Below, one piece after another: positions 9,744 through 19,936 of a stretch of DNA of 64,000 nucleotides (position 1 is its first letter; the number at the start of each line of letters is the position of its first letter). Position numbers and translations under genes: made by a program. Under the pieces are notes generated by a model. The model saw only the letters and a list, made by a program, of their open reading frames with translations. It was not told the origin of the DNA and did not search any database. This DNA comes from Deinococcus aerolatus (lineage in GTDB: Bacteria; Deinococcota; Deinococci; Deinococcales; Deinococcaceae): assembly GCF_014647055.1 (NCBI RefSeq), contig NZ_BMOL01000007.1, forward strand, positions 124,001 through 188,000. Reading direction: 5' to 3'.

Positions 9744-10361
9744 ATGACCCAGACCCAACTGACCAACACTGCCCGCACCTTCGTCGACACCGTGACCTAC
9801 CGCCCCGGCGCCGTAATTCTGTACCCCGGCAAGAGCGACATGCTGTACCGCGTCGCCAGTGGCCTGGTGCGCGTGCATACCATGGACGACGACGGCAACG
9901 GCCTGACCCTGCGTTACGTCAAGCCCGGCGAGTACTTCGGTGAGGAAGCCCTGGCCGGCGTGAACCGCGCCTACTTCGCGGAAGCCGTGACCGACAGCAG
10001 CATCGACGTGATCAATCCCGCCCTGATGAGCGCCGAGGACAACCTCGTCGTGACCACGCATCTGGTCAAGACGCTGGAACGGGCCTACGAGAGCATCTAC
10101 CGTCTGGTCGGCAAGCGACTGCGTGCCCGCATTGCCGGCGAGCTGCTGGAGCTGAGGGACACGGCCCTCGCCACGCAGACCGAGAACGGCGAGACCATGA
10201 TCTACGCCACCCACGACGAACTGGCCGCCGCCGTCGGCAGCGTGCGCGAGACCGTCACCAAGGTGGTGGGCGAGCTGAGCCGCGAAGGCGTGATCAGCGC
10301 GGGCTACGGCAAGATCACCCTCAAGGATGAGAAGGCGCTGGCGACCATCGCTGCCGCGTAA
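9744..10361 (+). CDS. Crp/Fnr family transcriptional regulator
   Basis: A 205-residue regulator. The N-terminal cyclic-nucleotide-binding-like beta roll (about residues 15-95) includes VRVHTMDDDGNGLTLRYVKPGEYFGEEAL. A long dimerisation helix follows, then a winged helix with the recognition helix in THDELAAAVGSVRETVTKVVGEL (about 154-176). The family's cAMP phosphate-binding Arg-Ser pair is not obvious, so the effector may differ. Its length and architecture fit DdrI (a stress-response Crp-like regulator of D. radiodurans), but I cannot tell it apart from the other Crp paralogues by eye. AGGAGG lies 8 nt before the ATG. Confidence 0.88.
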   Translation: MTQTQLTNTARTFVDTVTYRPGAVILYPGKSDMLYRVASGLVRVHTMDDDGNGLTLRYVKPGEYFGEEALAGVNRAYFAEAVTDSSIDVINPALMSAEDNLVVTTHLVKTLERAYESIYRLVGKRLRARIAGELLELRDTALATQTENGETMIYATHDELAAAVGSVRETVTKVVGELSREGVISAGYGKITLKDEKALATIAAA

Positions 10362-10375
10362 CCCCCGCAAACTGC

Positions 10376-10408
10376 GCCGCCCTGGATAGATTCCAGGGCG
10401 GCTTTTTT
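10376..10408 (+). terminator. Intrinsic terminator of the Crp/Fnr gene
   Basis: Perfect 10-bp stem (GCCGCCCTGG with CCAGGGCGGC), 7-nt loop, six T residues. Confidence 0.92.
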
Positions 10409-10467
10409 GTCTTGCGGCACTCGCTTTACAGTCGTGTCGAAGCACTGCGTTGGGTGCCCATTCAGCC

Positions 10468-11358
10468 TTACGCCATCGGCAGTTCAACCATTCCCGTTGC
10501 GTTTTCCTCGCCCCTACCTTCCATACGCGCCGTGACCGCCAGCCCGGTCGGTGTCTGCGCCAGCCCGCCCTCTGCCGTTTCGCGCAGTTCAGCGGGCATC
10601 ATGCGGCCCACCGAGGCCATCGCGCCCAGCACCTCGTCGGGGGGGATGAAGGATTCCAGCTGCGCCAGTGCCAGTTGCGCCGCGCTGACGGCGTGGACGG
10701 CGTAAAAGGCGTTGCGGCTAACACACGGCACTTCCACATAGCCGCCCACCGGATCGCAGACCAGCCCGATGGTGTTCATCAGGGCCATGCTGGCGGCCTG
10801 CACGGCGGCGCGGGGGGTGCCGCCCAGCAACTCCACAACCGCGGCGGCGGCCATCGCCGCACTGGAGCCGATCTCGGCCTGGCAGCCGCCCGCCGCACCG
10901 GAAATGAACATGCGCTTGCTGATGGCCTTGCCCACGCCGGCGGCCAGAATCATGGGGGCCACCAGTTTGTCATCGCTGATGCCCAGATGATCGGCCACGC
11001 CCAGCAGCGCGCCGGGAATGGTGCCCGCGCTGCCTGCCGTGGGCGCGGCGACGATGCGGCCCATGCGGGCGTTCTCCTCATTGACGGCCATCGCGTAGGC
11101 CTGAACGCGACGGATCAGCGGAGCGTTCAGGGCGTCAGGCGCGTCCCACAGGCCCTTGGCATTCCAGCCCACCATGCCGGTGATGCTTTTGGCGCTGCTG
11201 TTCAGGCCGCGTTCGATGCTGTCACGCATCTCGCGGATGCGGCGGGCCATCTCGTCGCGGATGTCCTGGGGGTCAAGGCCGGTTTCCTGGCAGTCGCGCT
11301 CCAGCACCCAGGCCGAGGCCGGAGCAGGCGCGTTCATCAGGGCTTCGAGGGTCGTCAT
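10468..11358 (-). CDS. sdaAA: L-serine dehydratase, iron-sulfur dependent, alpha subunit
   Basis: A 296-residue alpha chain of the two-subunit [4Fe-4S] L-serine dehydratase, which deaminates serine to pyruvate and ammonia. Typical motifs are [16 protein letters not shown] (about residues 100-115), [16 protein letters not shown] with a cluster cysteine, and [15 protein letters not shown] with two more. The ATG at 11358 is chosen because GGAGG lies 8 nt upstream; a GTG three codons earlier overlaps that site. The beta subunit gene is not in the window, so it must be encoded elsewhere. Confidence 0.92.
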   Translation of the reverse strand: MTTLEALMNAPAPASAWVLERDCQETGLDPQDIRDEMARRIREMRDSIERGLNSSAKSITGMVGWNAKGLWDAPDALNAPLIRRVQAYAMAVNEENARMGRIVAAPTAGSAGTIPGALLGVADHLGISDDKLVAPMILAAGVGKAISKRMFISGAAGGCQAEIGSSAAMAAAAVVELLGGTPRAAVQAASMALMNTIGLVCDPVGGYVEVPCVSRNAFYAVHAVSAAQLALAQLESFIPPDEVLGAMASVGRMMPAELRETAEGGLAQTPTGLAVTARMEGRGEENATGMVELPMA

Positions 11359-11560
11359 GGCATCCACCTCCAGGGCGGCAAGGGGCGAGTCAGGTCTACA
11401 AAAAGTAGCGTTCAGGACAGTCTAACGCGCCCTGCCAAGTCCCCTAGGCATCTGCCTCACTATCGTCCGGTCTCCAGGGACGGGTTCAGCAGCGCAGGGC
11501 CTGTCCGATTCCCTGACCCAGAGGAGGCATTTAACAGGCTGTATGCAGCAAAGCCTGACG

Positions 11561-12322
11561 TCAGCCCCAGCGCCGGCCCATCAGGTCCCACTTACCTTCC
11601 CAGATGCCGGCCGGGATGCTGTCCGGATGTAGCAGCCCCTGAAGGTCGCGCTCGCTGAGTTCAGCGTACTCGCCCACATCCAGATTGCCCAGCCAGTACC
11701 CGCCCACGCGGTAGCGCATCAGGCGGCCCACCGGGTGGCCGATGGCCTCCAGCATGCGGCGCACCTGATGCTTGCGGCCCTCGCCCAGCGTGATGAATGC
11801 GCCGTCGCTGGCCGGAGTGGCGCTGAGGGCCGTGGACAGCCCATCTTCCAGCATCACGCCCTTGAGCAATTTGTCCAGCTCAGCCTGCGTGGGGGGCATC
11901 TCGCCGTGCGTCCAGGCGCGGTAGGCCTTCTCGTGGCCGTAGCGCGGGTGGGTCAGGGTCAGGGTCAGGTCCCCGTCGGTGGTAAGGAGCAGCAGCCCTT
12001 CGGAATCCCGGTCCAGCCGTCCGATGGGGTGCAGGCCTGGAACAGGAGGCATGGCATCCAGCACGTTCTTGCGCCCGTACTCGTCACTGGCCGTGGTGAC
12101 GTAGCCGCGCGGCTTGTACAGCGCGTAGGTGACCTTCTGCACCGCGCCCGTGTCCAGCAGCTGTCCGTCCAGCCGGATATCGTCGGCGTCGGTCACGGTC
12201 TGGCCCAGCGCGGCCACCACCCCGTTGACCTGCACGCGGCCCGCCCTGATCAGTTCCTCTGCGGCGCGGCGCGAGGCCACCCCGGCGCGGGCCAGCCGCT
12301 TTTGCAGTCTCTCGCCGCTCAT
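11561..12322 (-). CDS. rRNA pseudouridine synthase, RsuA/RluB family
   Basis: A 253-residue synthase. An N-terminal S4 RNA-binding domain ([22 protein letters not shown], residues 4-25) is followed by the catalytic domain with the Asp in [14 protein letters not shown] (about 101-114) and the [15 protein letters not shown] motif near residue 185. The family converts specific uridines of 16S or 23S rRNA to pseudouridine; RsuA, RluB and RluF cannot be separated here. Its ATG overlaps the stop of the upstream membrane-protein gene (ATGA), so the two are co-translated. Confidence 0.9.
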   Translation of the reverse strand: MSGERLQKRLARAGVASRRAAEELIRAGRVQVNGVVAALGQTVTDADDIRLDGQLLDTGAVQKVTYALYKPRGYVTTASDEYGRKNVLDAMPPVPGLHPIGRLDRDSEGLLLLTTDGDLTLTLTHPRYGHEKAYRAWTHGEMPPTQAELDKLLKGVMLEDGLSTALSATPASDGAFITLGEGRKHQVRRMLEAIGHPVGRLMRYRVGGYWLGNLDVGEYAELSERDLQGLLHPDSIPAGIWEGKWDLMGRRWG

Positions 12323-12699
12323 GGCTCCACCTTAGCGGACCTGCGGCGCGATGGTGCCGCGAGGATCGCAACCACCGCCAGCAGCAACAGCACACCCGAG
12401 AGGGCCAGCATCAGCGTGCGCACGGTGGGGGGCAGGGCCCCGTCCCGCAGGGCCGCCGGCAGCAGCGCGGCCACGGTCAGCAGGTTGCCCCCGGCCAGCC
12501 CGCCCACCTTGACTGCGTCCGGCGCGAATCCCGCCGCCACCTGAAACGCGCCCCAGGCCAGCACCAGTCCGCCGGCCACGCGCGGCAGCCACAGCGGCGC
12601 AACCCCCAGCGTACCGGCCAGAACAGGTGGCAGAAAGTACAACAGCAGCCCCAGCGGAATGAACAGCAGGGCGGTCAACCAGAACGAGGCACGCAGCAC
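12319..12699 (-). CDS. Small four-helix membrane protein, unknown function
   Basis: About 126 residues with probable membrane helices at roughly 6-26, 36-55, 62-82 and 97-117, then a basic Arg-rich C-terminus. No family recognised. An in-frame GTG further upstream would add a polar segment of about 26 residues, but a TAAACT box (12707-12712) stands 7 nt before the GTG at 12699, so that start is preferred. It overlaps the pseudouridine synthase by four bases, which probably reflects coupling rather than shared function. Confidence 0.6.
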   Translation of the reverse strand: MLRASFWLTALLFIPLGLLLYFLPPVLAGTLGVAPLWLPRVAGGLVLAWGAFQVAAGFAPDAVKVGGLAGGNLLTVAALLPAALRDGALPPTVRTLMLALSGVLLLLAVVAILAAPSRRRSAKVEP

Positions 12700-12805
12700 A
12701 CCCGGTAGTTTAGGCGGTTGCCAGTCGTGCAGTGCAGCAGGGGGGGAACAGTCGGCGAACCTGCTGCCTGTCGCCACTCACCTTCACCCGCCACATTGCA
12801 ACCTC

Positions 12806-12811
12806 TACACT
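12806..12811 (+). promoter_or_regulatory. Leaderless-type -10 box of truB
   Basis: TACACT ends 6 nt before the ATG at 12818. No Shine-Dalgarno is present. Confidence 0.7.
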
Positions 12812-12817
12812 CCGCCC

Positions 12818-13744
12818 ATGCCCGTGATTGCCGTTGACAAACCGCTGCACCTGACCTCGCACGACGTGGTGAACCGCGCCCGCCGCGCCCGCAAGACCAA
12901 GCGGGTGGGGCACACCGGTACCCTTGACCCGCTGGCCACCGGGGTGCTGGTGCTGGCCGTGGACGACAGCACCAAGGTGGTGCAGTTCATGGAGGCCGAC
13001 AGCAAGGACTATCTGGCCTGGATCAGCCTGGGCGCAGGCACCCCGACGCTGGACGCCGAGGGGCCGATCAATCAAACGGCGGACGTGCCGCCGCTGGACG
13101 CTGAAGAAATCAGGGCCATGCTGGGCCAGTTTACCGGCCCCCAGCAGCAGATTCCCCCACAGTACAGCGCCATTCAGGTGGGGGGACAGCGGGCCTACGC
13201 GGTGGCGCGGGCCGGGGGCGAGCTGAAGTTGCCCGCCCGCGACGTGATGATCCACTCGCTGGACCTGCTGGGCGTCTATGGCCGCGTGCAGGACGCCCCG
13301 CGCACCTTCGAGCCGCAGGGCTGGAACCCCGCCGAAACAGGCCTGACCTTCACCCTGCCCGATGCGCTGGGCGACTTTCCCACCATGCTGCTGCGCGCCA
13401 GCGTGGGCAGCGGCACGTACCTGCGTTCGCTGGCACGGGATGTGGGCACGGCGCTGGGTTTGCCCGCCCACCTGTCGGGTCTGGTGCGGACGCGGGTGGG
13501 CCGCTACAGCCTCTCGGACGCAGTGACGCTGGAAGATCTGGCAGAGGCTTCCGGCCTCCCCGATCTGGCCGCGCTGGACTTCCCACGCATCGAGGCCGAC
13601 GTGCAGATGGCCCGCGAGCTGCGCCAGGGCAAGCGCCCCCGGCGGTCAGAAGTCGGGCGGCATGTGGTCACGCTGGACGGCGAGCTGGTGGCCGTGGTGG
13701 ACGGCGACGGGGAGCAGTTGAAGGTGGTGCGGGCGTGGGCCTGA
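12818..13744 (+). CDS. truB: tRNA pseudouridine(55) synthase TruB
   Basis: A 308-residue TruB, which makes pseudouridine 55 in the T-loop of tRNAs. The catalytic motif GHTGTLDPLATGVL puts the aspartate at residue 37. The N-terminal VDKPLHLTSHDVV and the later TYLRSLARDVGTALGLPAHLS are also typical. An upstream in-frame ATG at 12659 was rejected because the domain starts at MPVIAVDKP and the -10 box fits this start. The C-terminal 60 residues form the PUA-like extension. Divergent from the small membrane-protein gene. Confidence 0.94.
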   Translation: MPVIAVDKPLHLTSHDVVNRARRARKTKRVGHTGTLDPLATGVLVLAVDDSTKVVQFMEADSKDYLAWISLGAGTPTLDAEGPINQTADVPPLDAEEIRAMLGQFTGPQQQIPPQYSAIQVGGQRAYAVARAGGELKLPARDVMIHSLDLLGVYGRVQDAPRTFEPQGWNPAETGLTFTLPDALGDFPTMLLRASVGSGTYLRSLARDVGTALGLPAHLSGLVRTRVGRYSLSDAVTLEDLAEASGLPDLAALDFPRIEADVQMARELRQGKRPRRSEVGRHVVTLDGELVAVVDGDGEQLKVVRAWA

Positions 13745-13771
13745 GCGCCCCACACAAGACATTCCTGGGCA

Positions 13772-15235
13772 TTACTGAGGTGGAGCCACCTCTGCCTGCA
13801 CCGCGCCGATGCCTTCCAGCCCGCCCGCAATCCGGACCAGCAACTCGTCCTGCAACGCCGGGGCGATGAACTGAATCCCCACGGGCAGCCGCTTGCCATC
13901 CACCTGTTCGAATCCGGCAGGGACGCTCAGGGCCGGCAGCCCCGCGAGGTTGACTGCCACGGTGTCCACGTCGGCGGCGTACATGGTCAGCGGATCGCTC
14001 ATCTTCTCGCCCAGGCGGAAGGCGGGAAAGGGGCTGGTGGGCGTGACCAGCACGTCGAACTGACCGAAGGCGGCGCGGAATTCATCCGCGATCAGTCGGC
14101 GCACGCGGGTGGCCTTGCTGTAATAGGCGTCGTAGTAGCCGCTGCTCAGGGCGTAGGTGCCGATCATGATGCGGCGCTGCACCTCGCGTCCGAAGCCGCG
14201 CTCACGGGTGCGGGTCATGCTGCCCAGCACGTCGCCGCCCGGCTCACGGGTGCCGTAGACCATGCCGTCATAGCGGGCCAGGTTGCTGCTGGCCTCGGGC
14301 ATGGAGATCAGGTAATACGTGGCAATGGCGTGTTTCAGGGCCGGCAGGCTGACCTCGCCCACGCTGGCCCCCGCGCCTCGCAGGGCGTCCAGCGTGGCGT
14401 CCAGCACGGCACCCACCCCCACTGTGTTGCCGCCCAGGCTCTCGGTAATCACGCCCACGCGCAGACCGCGCAGATCCTCGGGTGTTCCGGCAGTGAAGAC
14501 GGGGGGCGCGTCCAGGCTGGTGGCGTCACGCGGATCGTGTCCGGCAATCACGTTCATTAGCAGCGCCAGATCAGTGGCGTGGCGGGCCAGCGGCCCGATC
14601 TGGTCCAGGCTGCTGGCGTGGGCCACCAGCCCGTAGCGGCTGACCCGCCCGTAGGTGGGCTTCAGGCCGTATACGCCGCACAGCGCCGCCGGCTGCCGCA
14701 CCGAGCCGCCCGTGTCGCTGCCCAGGCTGACGGGGGTCAGGCCCGCCGCCACCACCGCCGCGCTGCCGCTGCTGGTGCCGCCGGTCACCCGCGCTGTGTC
14801 CCAGGGATTCAGCGTCGGGCCGAAGGCGCTGCTCTCGCCGGAGCTGCCCATTGCGAACTCGTCCATGTTGGCCTTGCCCACGATCACCGCACCCGCCGAC
14901 ATCAGGCGCTGCACGGCGGTGGCGGTGTACGGGCTGACGTAGTGTTCCAGCATCCGGCTGCCGCAGGTGGTGCGCGTGCCCGTCAGGTTGAGGTTGTCCT
15001 TGATGATGATCGGCAAGCCTGCCAGAGGCAAGGTTTCCCCCGCCTCCAGCCGGCTCTGCACCGCCGCCGCCTGCACCCCGGCCTGATCATTCAGGCTGAT
15101 CAGTGCGTTCAGTTGACCTGCCGCGTCGGCACGGGTCCGGGCCGCGTCCAGCAGGTCGGCGGGCGTGGTTTCACCCAGCTGCACGGCGCGGATAAATTCG
15201 GAAGCAGAGTGGGCATGGGTGGGCGGCAGCGACAT
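13772..15235 (-). CDS. gatA: Asp-tRNA(Asn)/Glu-tRNA(Gln) amidotransferase subunit A
   Basis: A 487-residue amidase-signature protein. The Ser-cis-Ser-Lys triad is visible: K79 in PIIIKDNLN, the cis-serine around 155 in TGGTSSGSA, and the nucleophile S178 in GSDTGGSVRQPA. GatA releases ammonia from glutamine for the GatCAB complex, which amidates misacylated tRNAs; Deinococcus uses this route for asparagine. A TACACT box (15244-15249) lies 8 nt before the ATG, so this start is preferred over one 20 codons upstream. gatB and gatC are not adjacent. Confidence 0.92.
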   Translation of the reverse strand: MSLPPTHAHSASEFIRAVQLGETTPADLLDAARTRADAAGQLNALISLNDQAGVQAAAVQSRLEAGETLPLAGLPIIIKDNLNLTGTRTTCGSRMLEHYVSPYTATAVQRLMSAGAVIVGKANMDEFAMGSSGESSAFGPTLNPWDTARVTGGTSSGSAAVVAAGLTPVSLGSDTGGSVRQPAALCGVYGLKPTYGRVSRYGLVAHASSLDQIGPLARHATDLALLMNVIAGHDPRDATSLDAPPVFTAGTPEDLRGLRVGVITESLGGNTVGVGAVLDATLDALRGAGASVGEVSLPALKHAIATYYLISMPEASSNLARYDGMVYGTREPGGDVLGSMTRTRERGFGREVQRRIMIGTYALSSGYYDAYYSKATRVRRLIADEFRAAFGQFDVLVTPTSPFPAFRLGEKMSDPLTMYAADVDTVAVNLAGLPALSVPAGFEQVDGKRLPVGIQFIAPALQDELLVRIAGGLEGIGAVQAEVAPPQ

Positions 15236-15433
15236 ACCGGGCCAGTGTAGCGGGGCGGCCATGTACCGGAGAGGACCTGCCTGAGATATTGGCACCCAGC
15301 TCTACCCAGCAAGCACTGGGCAGACGGGCACCGCCGCCTCGACACATTCCACTTGCGTCTTTCTGCCCTGCGCTGGGGCGGGGTCAGCAGTCAAGATGAG
15401 AAGTTTTATAGAGTTGTGTAAGTAAGGGTGACA

Positions 15434-15439
15434 TATAGT
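15434..15439 (+). promoter_or_regulatory. Leaderless-type -10 box of the PP2C gene
   Basis: TATAGT ends 7 nt before the ATG at 15447. Confidence 0.65.
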
Positions 15440-15446
15440 GTGCGGC

Positions 15447-16550
15447 ATGCAGGCAGCGGGGACGCCTAACTGGCCTTTCGGCCTGCTGACGGACGTGGGC
15501 CGTCAGCGACAAGGTGGGGTGAACCAGGACGCTGCCATGGCCGTGGACCTTCCGCAAGGCGGGCTGTTCGCGGTGGCCGACGGCATGGGGGGCCACGCGG
15601 CGGGCGAGCTGGCTGCCACCCTGGCACTGGACGCCCTGAGCCTGCACTACCTGTCGCAGCGCTCCTCCCCGCCCACGCGGCTGGCCGAGGCCGTGCAGGC
15701 CGCCAACGTGGCCGTCCTGCGGCACGCGGTGGGCGAGTACGTGGGCATGGGCACCACCCTGATCGCCGCGCTGATTGACCGCGGCGCACTGCTGATCGCG
15801 CATGTCGGTGACTCGCGGGCCTACCTGCTGCGCGGCGGCGCCCTGTACCGGCTGACCGAGGACCATTCCTGGGTCAGCGAGCAGGTCCGGCTGGGCCACC
15901 TGTCCGAGGACGAGGCGCGCAATCACCAGTGGCGCAGCGTGGTCAGCAACGCGCTGGGCGGCGAGGAACGCGTGCGGCTGGAACTGTTCGGGCTGCAGCT
16001 GTGCGCCGGGGACCGGCTGCTGCTGTGCAGCGACGGCCTCAGCAGCGTGGTCAGTGACCAGCGGCTGCTGGAGCTGCTGGCCCGTCCGCTGGCCCCGGCG
16101 TCCTGCACCCGCTGCCTGATCGATGCCGCCAACGACGCGGGCGGTCCCGACAACATCACGGCGCTGGTGGTGGACGTTCGCCAGAACCTGCGGCTGCCCG
16201 TCTACCCCCTGCCCAGCCCAGCGCACGAGGGCCCTGAATACGTGGACGCAGTGCTCAGTCTGCAGCGCGGCAGCAGCCTGGTCACCTACCTGCTGCTGAT
16301 GATCGCGTATTTTACCCTGCTGGGGGTGATGCTGATGCCCGCCCAGCGCCTGATGCTGGCCGTAACCGGCACCACCCTGCTGCTGGGCATTCTGCTGTTT
16401 CAGCGCCTGAATCTGGTGCGCCGGGCCAGCCGCCCGTTAGACGCGCCCAGTGCGGTGCTGGCCCATCTGCTGGGTGGGGCGCGTCCAGGGCATGGAACCG
16501 CCGCCAAATACTCTCCCCGTGACCCTGATACCGGCACCGGCGGCAGCTGA
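15447..16550 (+). CDS. PP2C-family Ser/Thr phosphatase with C-terminal membrane helices
   Basis: A 367-residue protein. Residues 8-250 are a bacterial PP2C/Stp-like phosphatase with the metal-binding motifs [41 protein letters not shown] and [11 protein letters not shown]. Two hydrophobic segments follow (about 278-300 and 302-322), so it is membrane-anchored with the phosphatase in the cytoplasm. Related enzymes reverse phosphorylation by Hanks-type kinases; no kinase gene is in the window. The start follows the -10 box; a GTG three codons earlier lies inside it. Confidence 0.88.
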   Translation: MQAAGTPNWPFGLLTDVGRQRQGGVNQDAAMAVDLPQGGLFAVADGMGGHAAGELAATLALDALSLHYLSQRSSPPTRLAEAVQAANVAVLRHAVGEYVGMGTTLIAALIDRGALLIAHVGDSRAYLLRGGALYRLTEDHSWVSEQVRLGHLSEDEARNHQWRSVVSNALGGEERVRLELFGLQLCAGDRLLLCSDGLSSVVSDQRLLELLARPLAPASCTRCLIDAANDAGGPDNITALVVDVRQNLRLPVYPLPSPAHEGPEYVDAVLSLQRGSSLVTYLLLMIAYFTLLGVMLMPAQRLMLAVTGTTLLLGILLFQRLNLVRRASRPLDAPSAVLAHLLGGARPGHGTAAKYSPRDPDTGTGGS

Positions 16551-16608
16551 GGCACCTGAGAAGTGCGGTCCTCTTCCCCGACAGCTGGGACCAGCGCAGG
16601 CGGACAGG

Positions 16609-16614
16609 TATGCT
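16609..16614 (+). promoter_or_regulatory. Leaderless-type -10 box of ridA
   Basis: TATGCT ends 6 nt before the ATG at 16621. Confidence 0.65.
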
Positions 16615-16620
16615 CTGGGT

Positions 16621-16998
16621 ATGAAAGAGATTGTGCAGACCGCCGACGCCCCCGCCGCCATCGGGCCTTACAGCCAGGCCGTCACGTTCGGCAACCTGGT
16701 GGTCACCAGCGGGCAGATTCCGCTGACGCCGGATGGCCAGCTCGTGGAGGGCGGCATTGCCGAGCAGACCGAACAGGTTCTGCAGAACCTGCGGGCCGTG
16801 CTGCGCGCGGCGGGCACTGATCTGGAGCGCGTGGTCAAGACCACCGTGTTTCTGGCGGACATGAACGAATTCGGCGAAATGAACGCCGTCTACGAGCGTC
16901 ACTTTCTCGCGCCCGCCCCGGCCCGCAGCACCGTTCAGGTGGCAAGGTTGCCCCGCGACGTGCGGGTAGAGATCGAGGTTCTGGCCGAACTGCACTGA
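16621..16998 (+). CDS. ridA: RidA family 2-iminobutanoate/2-iminopropanoate deaminase
   Basis: A 125-residue RidA. It hydrolyses reactive enamine/imine intermediates released by PLP enzymes such as serine and threonine dehydratases. The family signature near the C-terminus contains the conserved arginine (ARSTVQVARLPRDVRVEIE), and IGPYSQAV lies at residues 14-21. The chosen start is the ATG immediately after the -10 box; longer in-frame versions would extend back into the PP2C gene. A long hairpin follows. Confidence 0.93.
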   Translation: MKEIVQTADAPAAIGPYSQAVTFGNLVVTSGQIPLTPDGQLVEGGIAEQTEQVLQNLRAVLRAAGTDLERVVKTTVFLADMNEFGEMNAVYERHFLAPAPARSTVQVARLPRDVRVEIEVLAELH

Positions 16999-17054
16999 GG
17001 CCGCATAGAGGATCACCGAGAGCCGCCCGGGGTCCAGGGAGCCGGAGCCATCAG

Positions 17055-17098
17055 GGACGGACCGCCAGAAGATGTTCCTCCTGGCGGTCCGTCCTTCG
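17055..17098 (+). terminator. Strong hairpin after ridA
   Basis: A perfect 14-bp stem (17055-17068 with 17081-17094) and a 12-nt loop, followed by only a weak T stretch. Probably a terminator. Confidence 0.65.
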
Positions 17099-17182
17099 CT
17101 CTCTGGCCGGCAGGCAAATGCCCTGGGCCCTTTGTGCCTCAACTCTCGACGCCCCGGCACCGGGCGTGACATGCTGCGGCCA

Positions 17183-18031
17183 ATGGTCGTCCTTCCCGTC
17201 CGCTTCGAGCGCAGCCCCCGCCTTCACCCCATGCTCAGTGAGGACACGTTTCCCGTGGGCACGCGGGTGGTTGTGCAGGGCAAGCGCGGGCCGGAGGTGG
17301 CGACTGTGCGCGGCGAGCCGGGACAGGCGAAAAACAATGAGCGCTACGGCGCGGTGCTGCGCGCGGCCACACCGGACGATCTGACGCGCTGGGACGACCT
17401 GCACCGCACGGGCGAGGACCTGAAGTGGCTGCTGCGGGCGCGGGCGCGCGAGCGGGGGCTGGCAGTGAAGCTGGTGGCGGTGGAATTCACGCTGGACGAG
17501 AGCCTGGTCACGGTCAGCTACAGCGCCGACGAGCGCATCGAACTGAGCGGGCTGGTCGGCGAGGTGCGGGCACACACCACCGCCCGCGTGAACTTCGCGG
17601 CCATCGGCCCGCGCGAGCAGGCGCAGATGATCGGGGCACTCGGCGCCTGCGGGCGCGAGAACTGCTCCAGCACCCACCTGCAGGACTTCGCCCCGGTCAG
17701 CATCCGCATGGCGCGTGACCAGCAGCTTCCGCTGAACCCGGAAAAACTGTCCGGGCCGTGCGGGCGGCTGCTGTGCTGCCTGCAGTTCGAACACACCCAG
17801 TACCAGGATCTGCTGCGCGACCTGCCGCGCAAGAACGCCAAGGTCTGCCACACCGGCACAGGCGCGTGCGGCAAGGTCACCAAGCTGCACCCGCTGGCCG
17901 GAACCGTGGACGTGTACAGCGACCAGGGCATGCTGCTGAACGTGCCCGCGGGCGAACTGCGCCGCGCTTCCGACACCGAGGGCAAGGGCGGGACCGGAGC
18001 CGGCAAAGGCGGGGCCGACGCGTCCAGCTGA
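17183..18031 (+). CDS. PSP1 C-terminal domain protein, RicT (YaaT)-like
   Basis: About 282 residues. The C-terminal PSP1 domain carries the cysteine-rich signature [14 protein letters not shown] ... [16 protein letters not shown], which in B. subtilis RicT helps bind an iron-sulfur cluster. The Ric complex there affects RNA processing by RNase Y and the phosphorelay; the role in Deinococcus is not established. The start is uncertain: 17183 fits a -10-like CATGCT seven bases upstream, and an ATG at 17171 is also possible. The tail is Gly- and Lys-rich. Confidence 0.85.
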   Translation: MVVLPVRFERSPRLHPMLSEDTFPVGTRVVVQGKRGPEVATVRGEPGQAKNNERYGAVLRAATPDDLTRWDDLHRTGEDLKWLLRARARERGLAVKLVAVEFTLDESLVTVSYSADERIELSGLVGEVRAHTTARVNFAAIGPREQAQMIGALGACGRENCSSTHLQDFAPVSIRMARDQQLPLNPEKLSGPCGRLLCCLQFEHTQYQDLLRDLPRKNAKVCHTGTGACGKVTKLHPLAGTVDVYSDQGMLLNVPAGELRRASDTEGKGGTGAGKGGADASS

Positions 18032-18124
18032 GGGCATGCCCGCCCCCGATCTGGCCCAGCGCTGCAGGCAGACAGGAGAAGGACACTAAGCCATTTGGAC
18101 AGCGGCCAGACGCTGGACAGACGT

Positions 18125-18130
18125 TACACT
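18125..18130 (+). promoter_or_regulatory. Leaderless-type -10 box of the oligoendopeptidase gene
   Basis: TACACT ends 7 nt before the ATG at 18138. Confidence 0.7.
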
Positions 18131-18137
18131 CCCCGGC

Positions 18138-19847
18138 ATGACTGCACCACTGGACAGGGTTGAGCACAAATTGCACGTTCCCCAGCAGGCCACGCATTGG
18201 GACGCCTACCGTCCGCGCTATGAGGTGCTGCTGAACGCCAGACTGACGGCGGCGGACGTGCCGTCGTGGCTGGCACGCTGGAGCGCCCTGGACGCCGAAC
18301 TGGGCGAGGTAGGAGCCAAACTGTCGACCCACGCCGACCTTCACACCGATGACGCGGCAGTGCAGGAACGCCACCAGGCCTTCGTGGCAGGTGTCATGCC
18401 CCCGGCGGCCCGGATGGGTCAGGCGCTGACCGAGAAGCTGCTGGCAGTGCCCGGCTACACGCCCGCAGCGGATTTTGCGCTGAATTACCGCCGCTTCCGC
18501 GACGCCGCCGCGCTGTTCCGCGAGGCCAACGTGGACCTGGGCGTAACGCACGAGCAGCAGAAAAACCGGTACTCGGTCATCACCGGCAACCAGAAGGTCA
18601 CCCTGGACGGTCAGAGCCTGACCATTCCCCAGGCGAGGCAGCGCCTGGACAGCCCGGACCGGGCGGCGCGCGAGGACGCGTGGACGGCGCTGACGGTCAG
18701 CCACATGGAGGTGGCCCCCGAGCTGGACGCCGTGATGCTGGACCTGATCCGCACCCGCCGGCAGCTGGCCCGCAACGCCGACGAGCCCACCTACCGCGAG
18801 TTCCGCTGGAAACAGCTGGACCGCGTGGACTACACCCCCGCCGATTGCCGCGCCTTCCACGGGGCGGTGCAGGACGAGGTGGTGCCGCTGGCAGGCGAGA
18901 TCGTGCGCGGCATTGCGCGGCAGCTGGGGCTGGAGAGCGTGCGGCCCTGGGACTACAACCGCAGCAACCTGCTGGACCCCTCGGGCCGGGCGTCGCTGAG
19001 GCCATTCCAGACGGGCGAGCAGTTGCAGACACTGGCACAGACAGCCTTTGCAGGCCTGGACGCCGATCTGGCCGCCCGCTTCGGCCAGATGCGGGACGGG
19101 GGGCTGCTGGACCTGGAATCGCGCCCCGGCAAGATGACCCACGCCTATTGCCAGTACTTTCCGGTGAACAATGAGCCCTTCGTGCTGATGAACGTGGTGG
19201 GCAGCGCCGAGGACCTGCGGGTGCTGTTTCATGAGGTGGGCCACGCTTTCCACGGCTTTTACAGCGGTGACGCCCAGCCGCTGCTGTGGAACCGCTGGAG
19301 TCCGATTGAATTCGTTGAGATTCCCAGCATGGCAATGGAATTCCTGACCCTGGACCACCTGGGCCACGTGTTCAACGACGAGGAACTGGCCCGCTACCGC
19401 CGCAACCTGTTGCAGGGCGTGGTGACCTTTCTGCCGTGGGCCGCACAGATGGACGCCTTCCAGCACTGGCTGTACGCCGAAGCCCCCGAGGAGGTGGGCA
19501 TTGCCGAACTGGACGCCAAATGGCTGGAACTGGACCGGACCTTCCATAATTTTGTCGACTGGGACGGGCTGGATGAGGGCGTGCGGGCCAAGGGCTGGCA
19601 GTATTACCACATTTTTCAGGTGCCCTTCTACTACATCGAGTACGCCATGTGCTACCTGGCGGCGGTGGGCGTCTGGCAGGGGGCCAGGGACGACGCGGCA
19701 GGCGCCCTGGAACGCTACAAGGCCGCGCTTCGCCTGGGCAACGCGGCGGGCGTGCCGGAGCTGTACCGCGCCGCAGGCGTGGCGTTCCGCTTTGACCGCG
19801 AGTACATCCGTGGCCGGATGGACTTCCTGAAACAGCAGCTGGCATAG
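18138..19847 (+). CDS. M3 family oligoendopeptidase (PepF-like)
   Basis: A 569-residue zinc metallopeptidase. The active-site helix [12 protein letters not shown] carries the HExxH zinc ligands at residues 365-369, and the third ligand is probably the glutamate in [10 protein letters not shown] about 25 residues later. M3 enzymes degrade cytoplasmic oligopeptides. There is no signal peptide. The N-terminal half is helical, as expected for the domain that narrows the cleft. Leaderless-type promoter; stand-alone gene. Confidence 0.9.
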   Translation: MTAPLDRVEHKLHVPQQATHWDAYRPRYEVLLNARLTAADVPSWLARWSALDAELGEVGAKLSTHADLHTDDAAVQERHQAFVAGVMPPAARMGQALTEKLLAVPGYTPAADFALNYRRFRDAAALFREANVDLGVTHEQQKNRYSVITGNQKVTLDGQSLTIPQARQRLDSPDRAAREDAWTALTVSHMEVAPELDAVMLDLIRTRRQLARNADEPTYREFRWKQLDRVDYTPADCRAFHGAVQDEVVPLAGEIVRGIARQLGLESVRPWDYNRSNLLDPSGRASLRPFQTGEQLQTLAQTAFAGLDADLAARFGQMRDGGLLDLESRPGKMTHAYCQYFPVNNEPFVLMNVVGSAEDLRVLFHEVGHAFHGFYSGDAQPLLWNRWSPIEFVEIPSMAMEFLTLDHLGHVFNDEELARYRRNLLQGVVTFLPWAAQMDAFQHWLYAEAPEEVGIAELDAKWLELDRTFHNFVDWDGLDEGVRAKGWQYYHIFQVPFYYIEYAMCYLAAVGVWQGARDDAAGALERYKAALRLGNAAGVPELYRAAGVAFRFDREYIRGRMDFLKQQLA

Positions 19848-19936
19848 CCGGGGCAGGGCCGCCAGCCCAGCCGGGCCGCGGCCCCGGTCACTCCGTGCCG
19901 TCCGCGCAGCGCAATCTCGGGGCACAATGGGCAGAG

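Noticed and set aside
17877..19925. A 682-residue reverse-strand frame over the oligoendopeptidase gene
   Set aside because: Antisense shadow; the forward strand encodes a complete M3 peptidase with HExxH.
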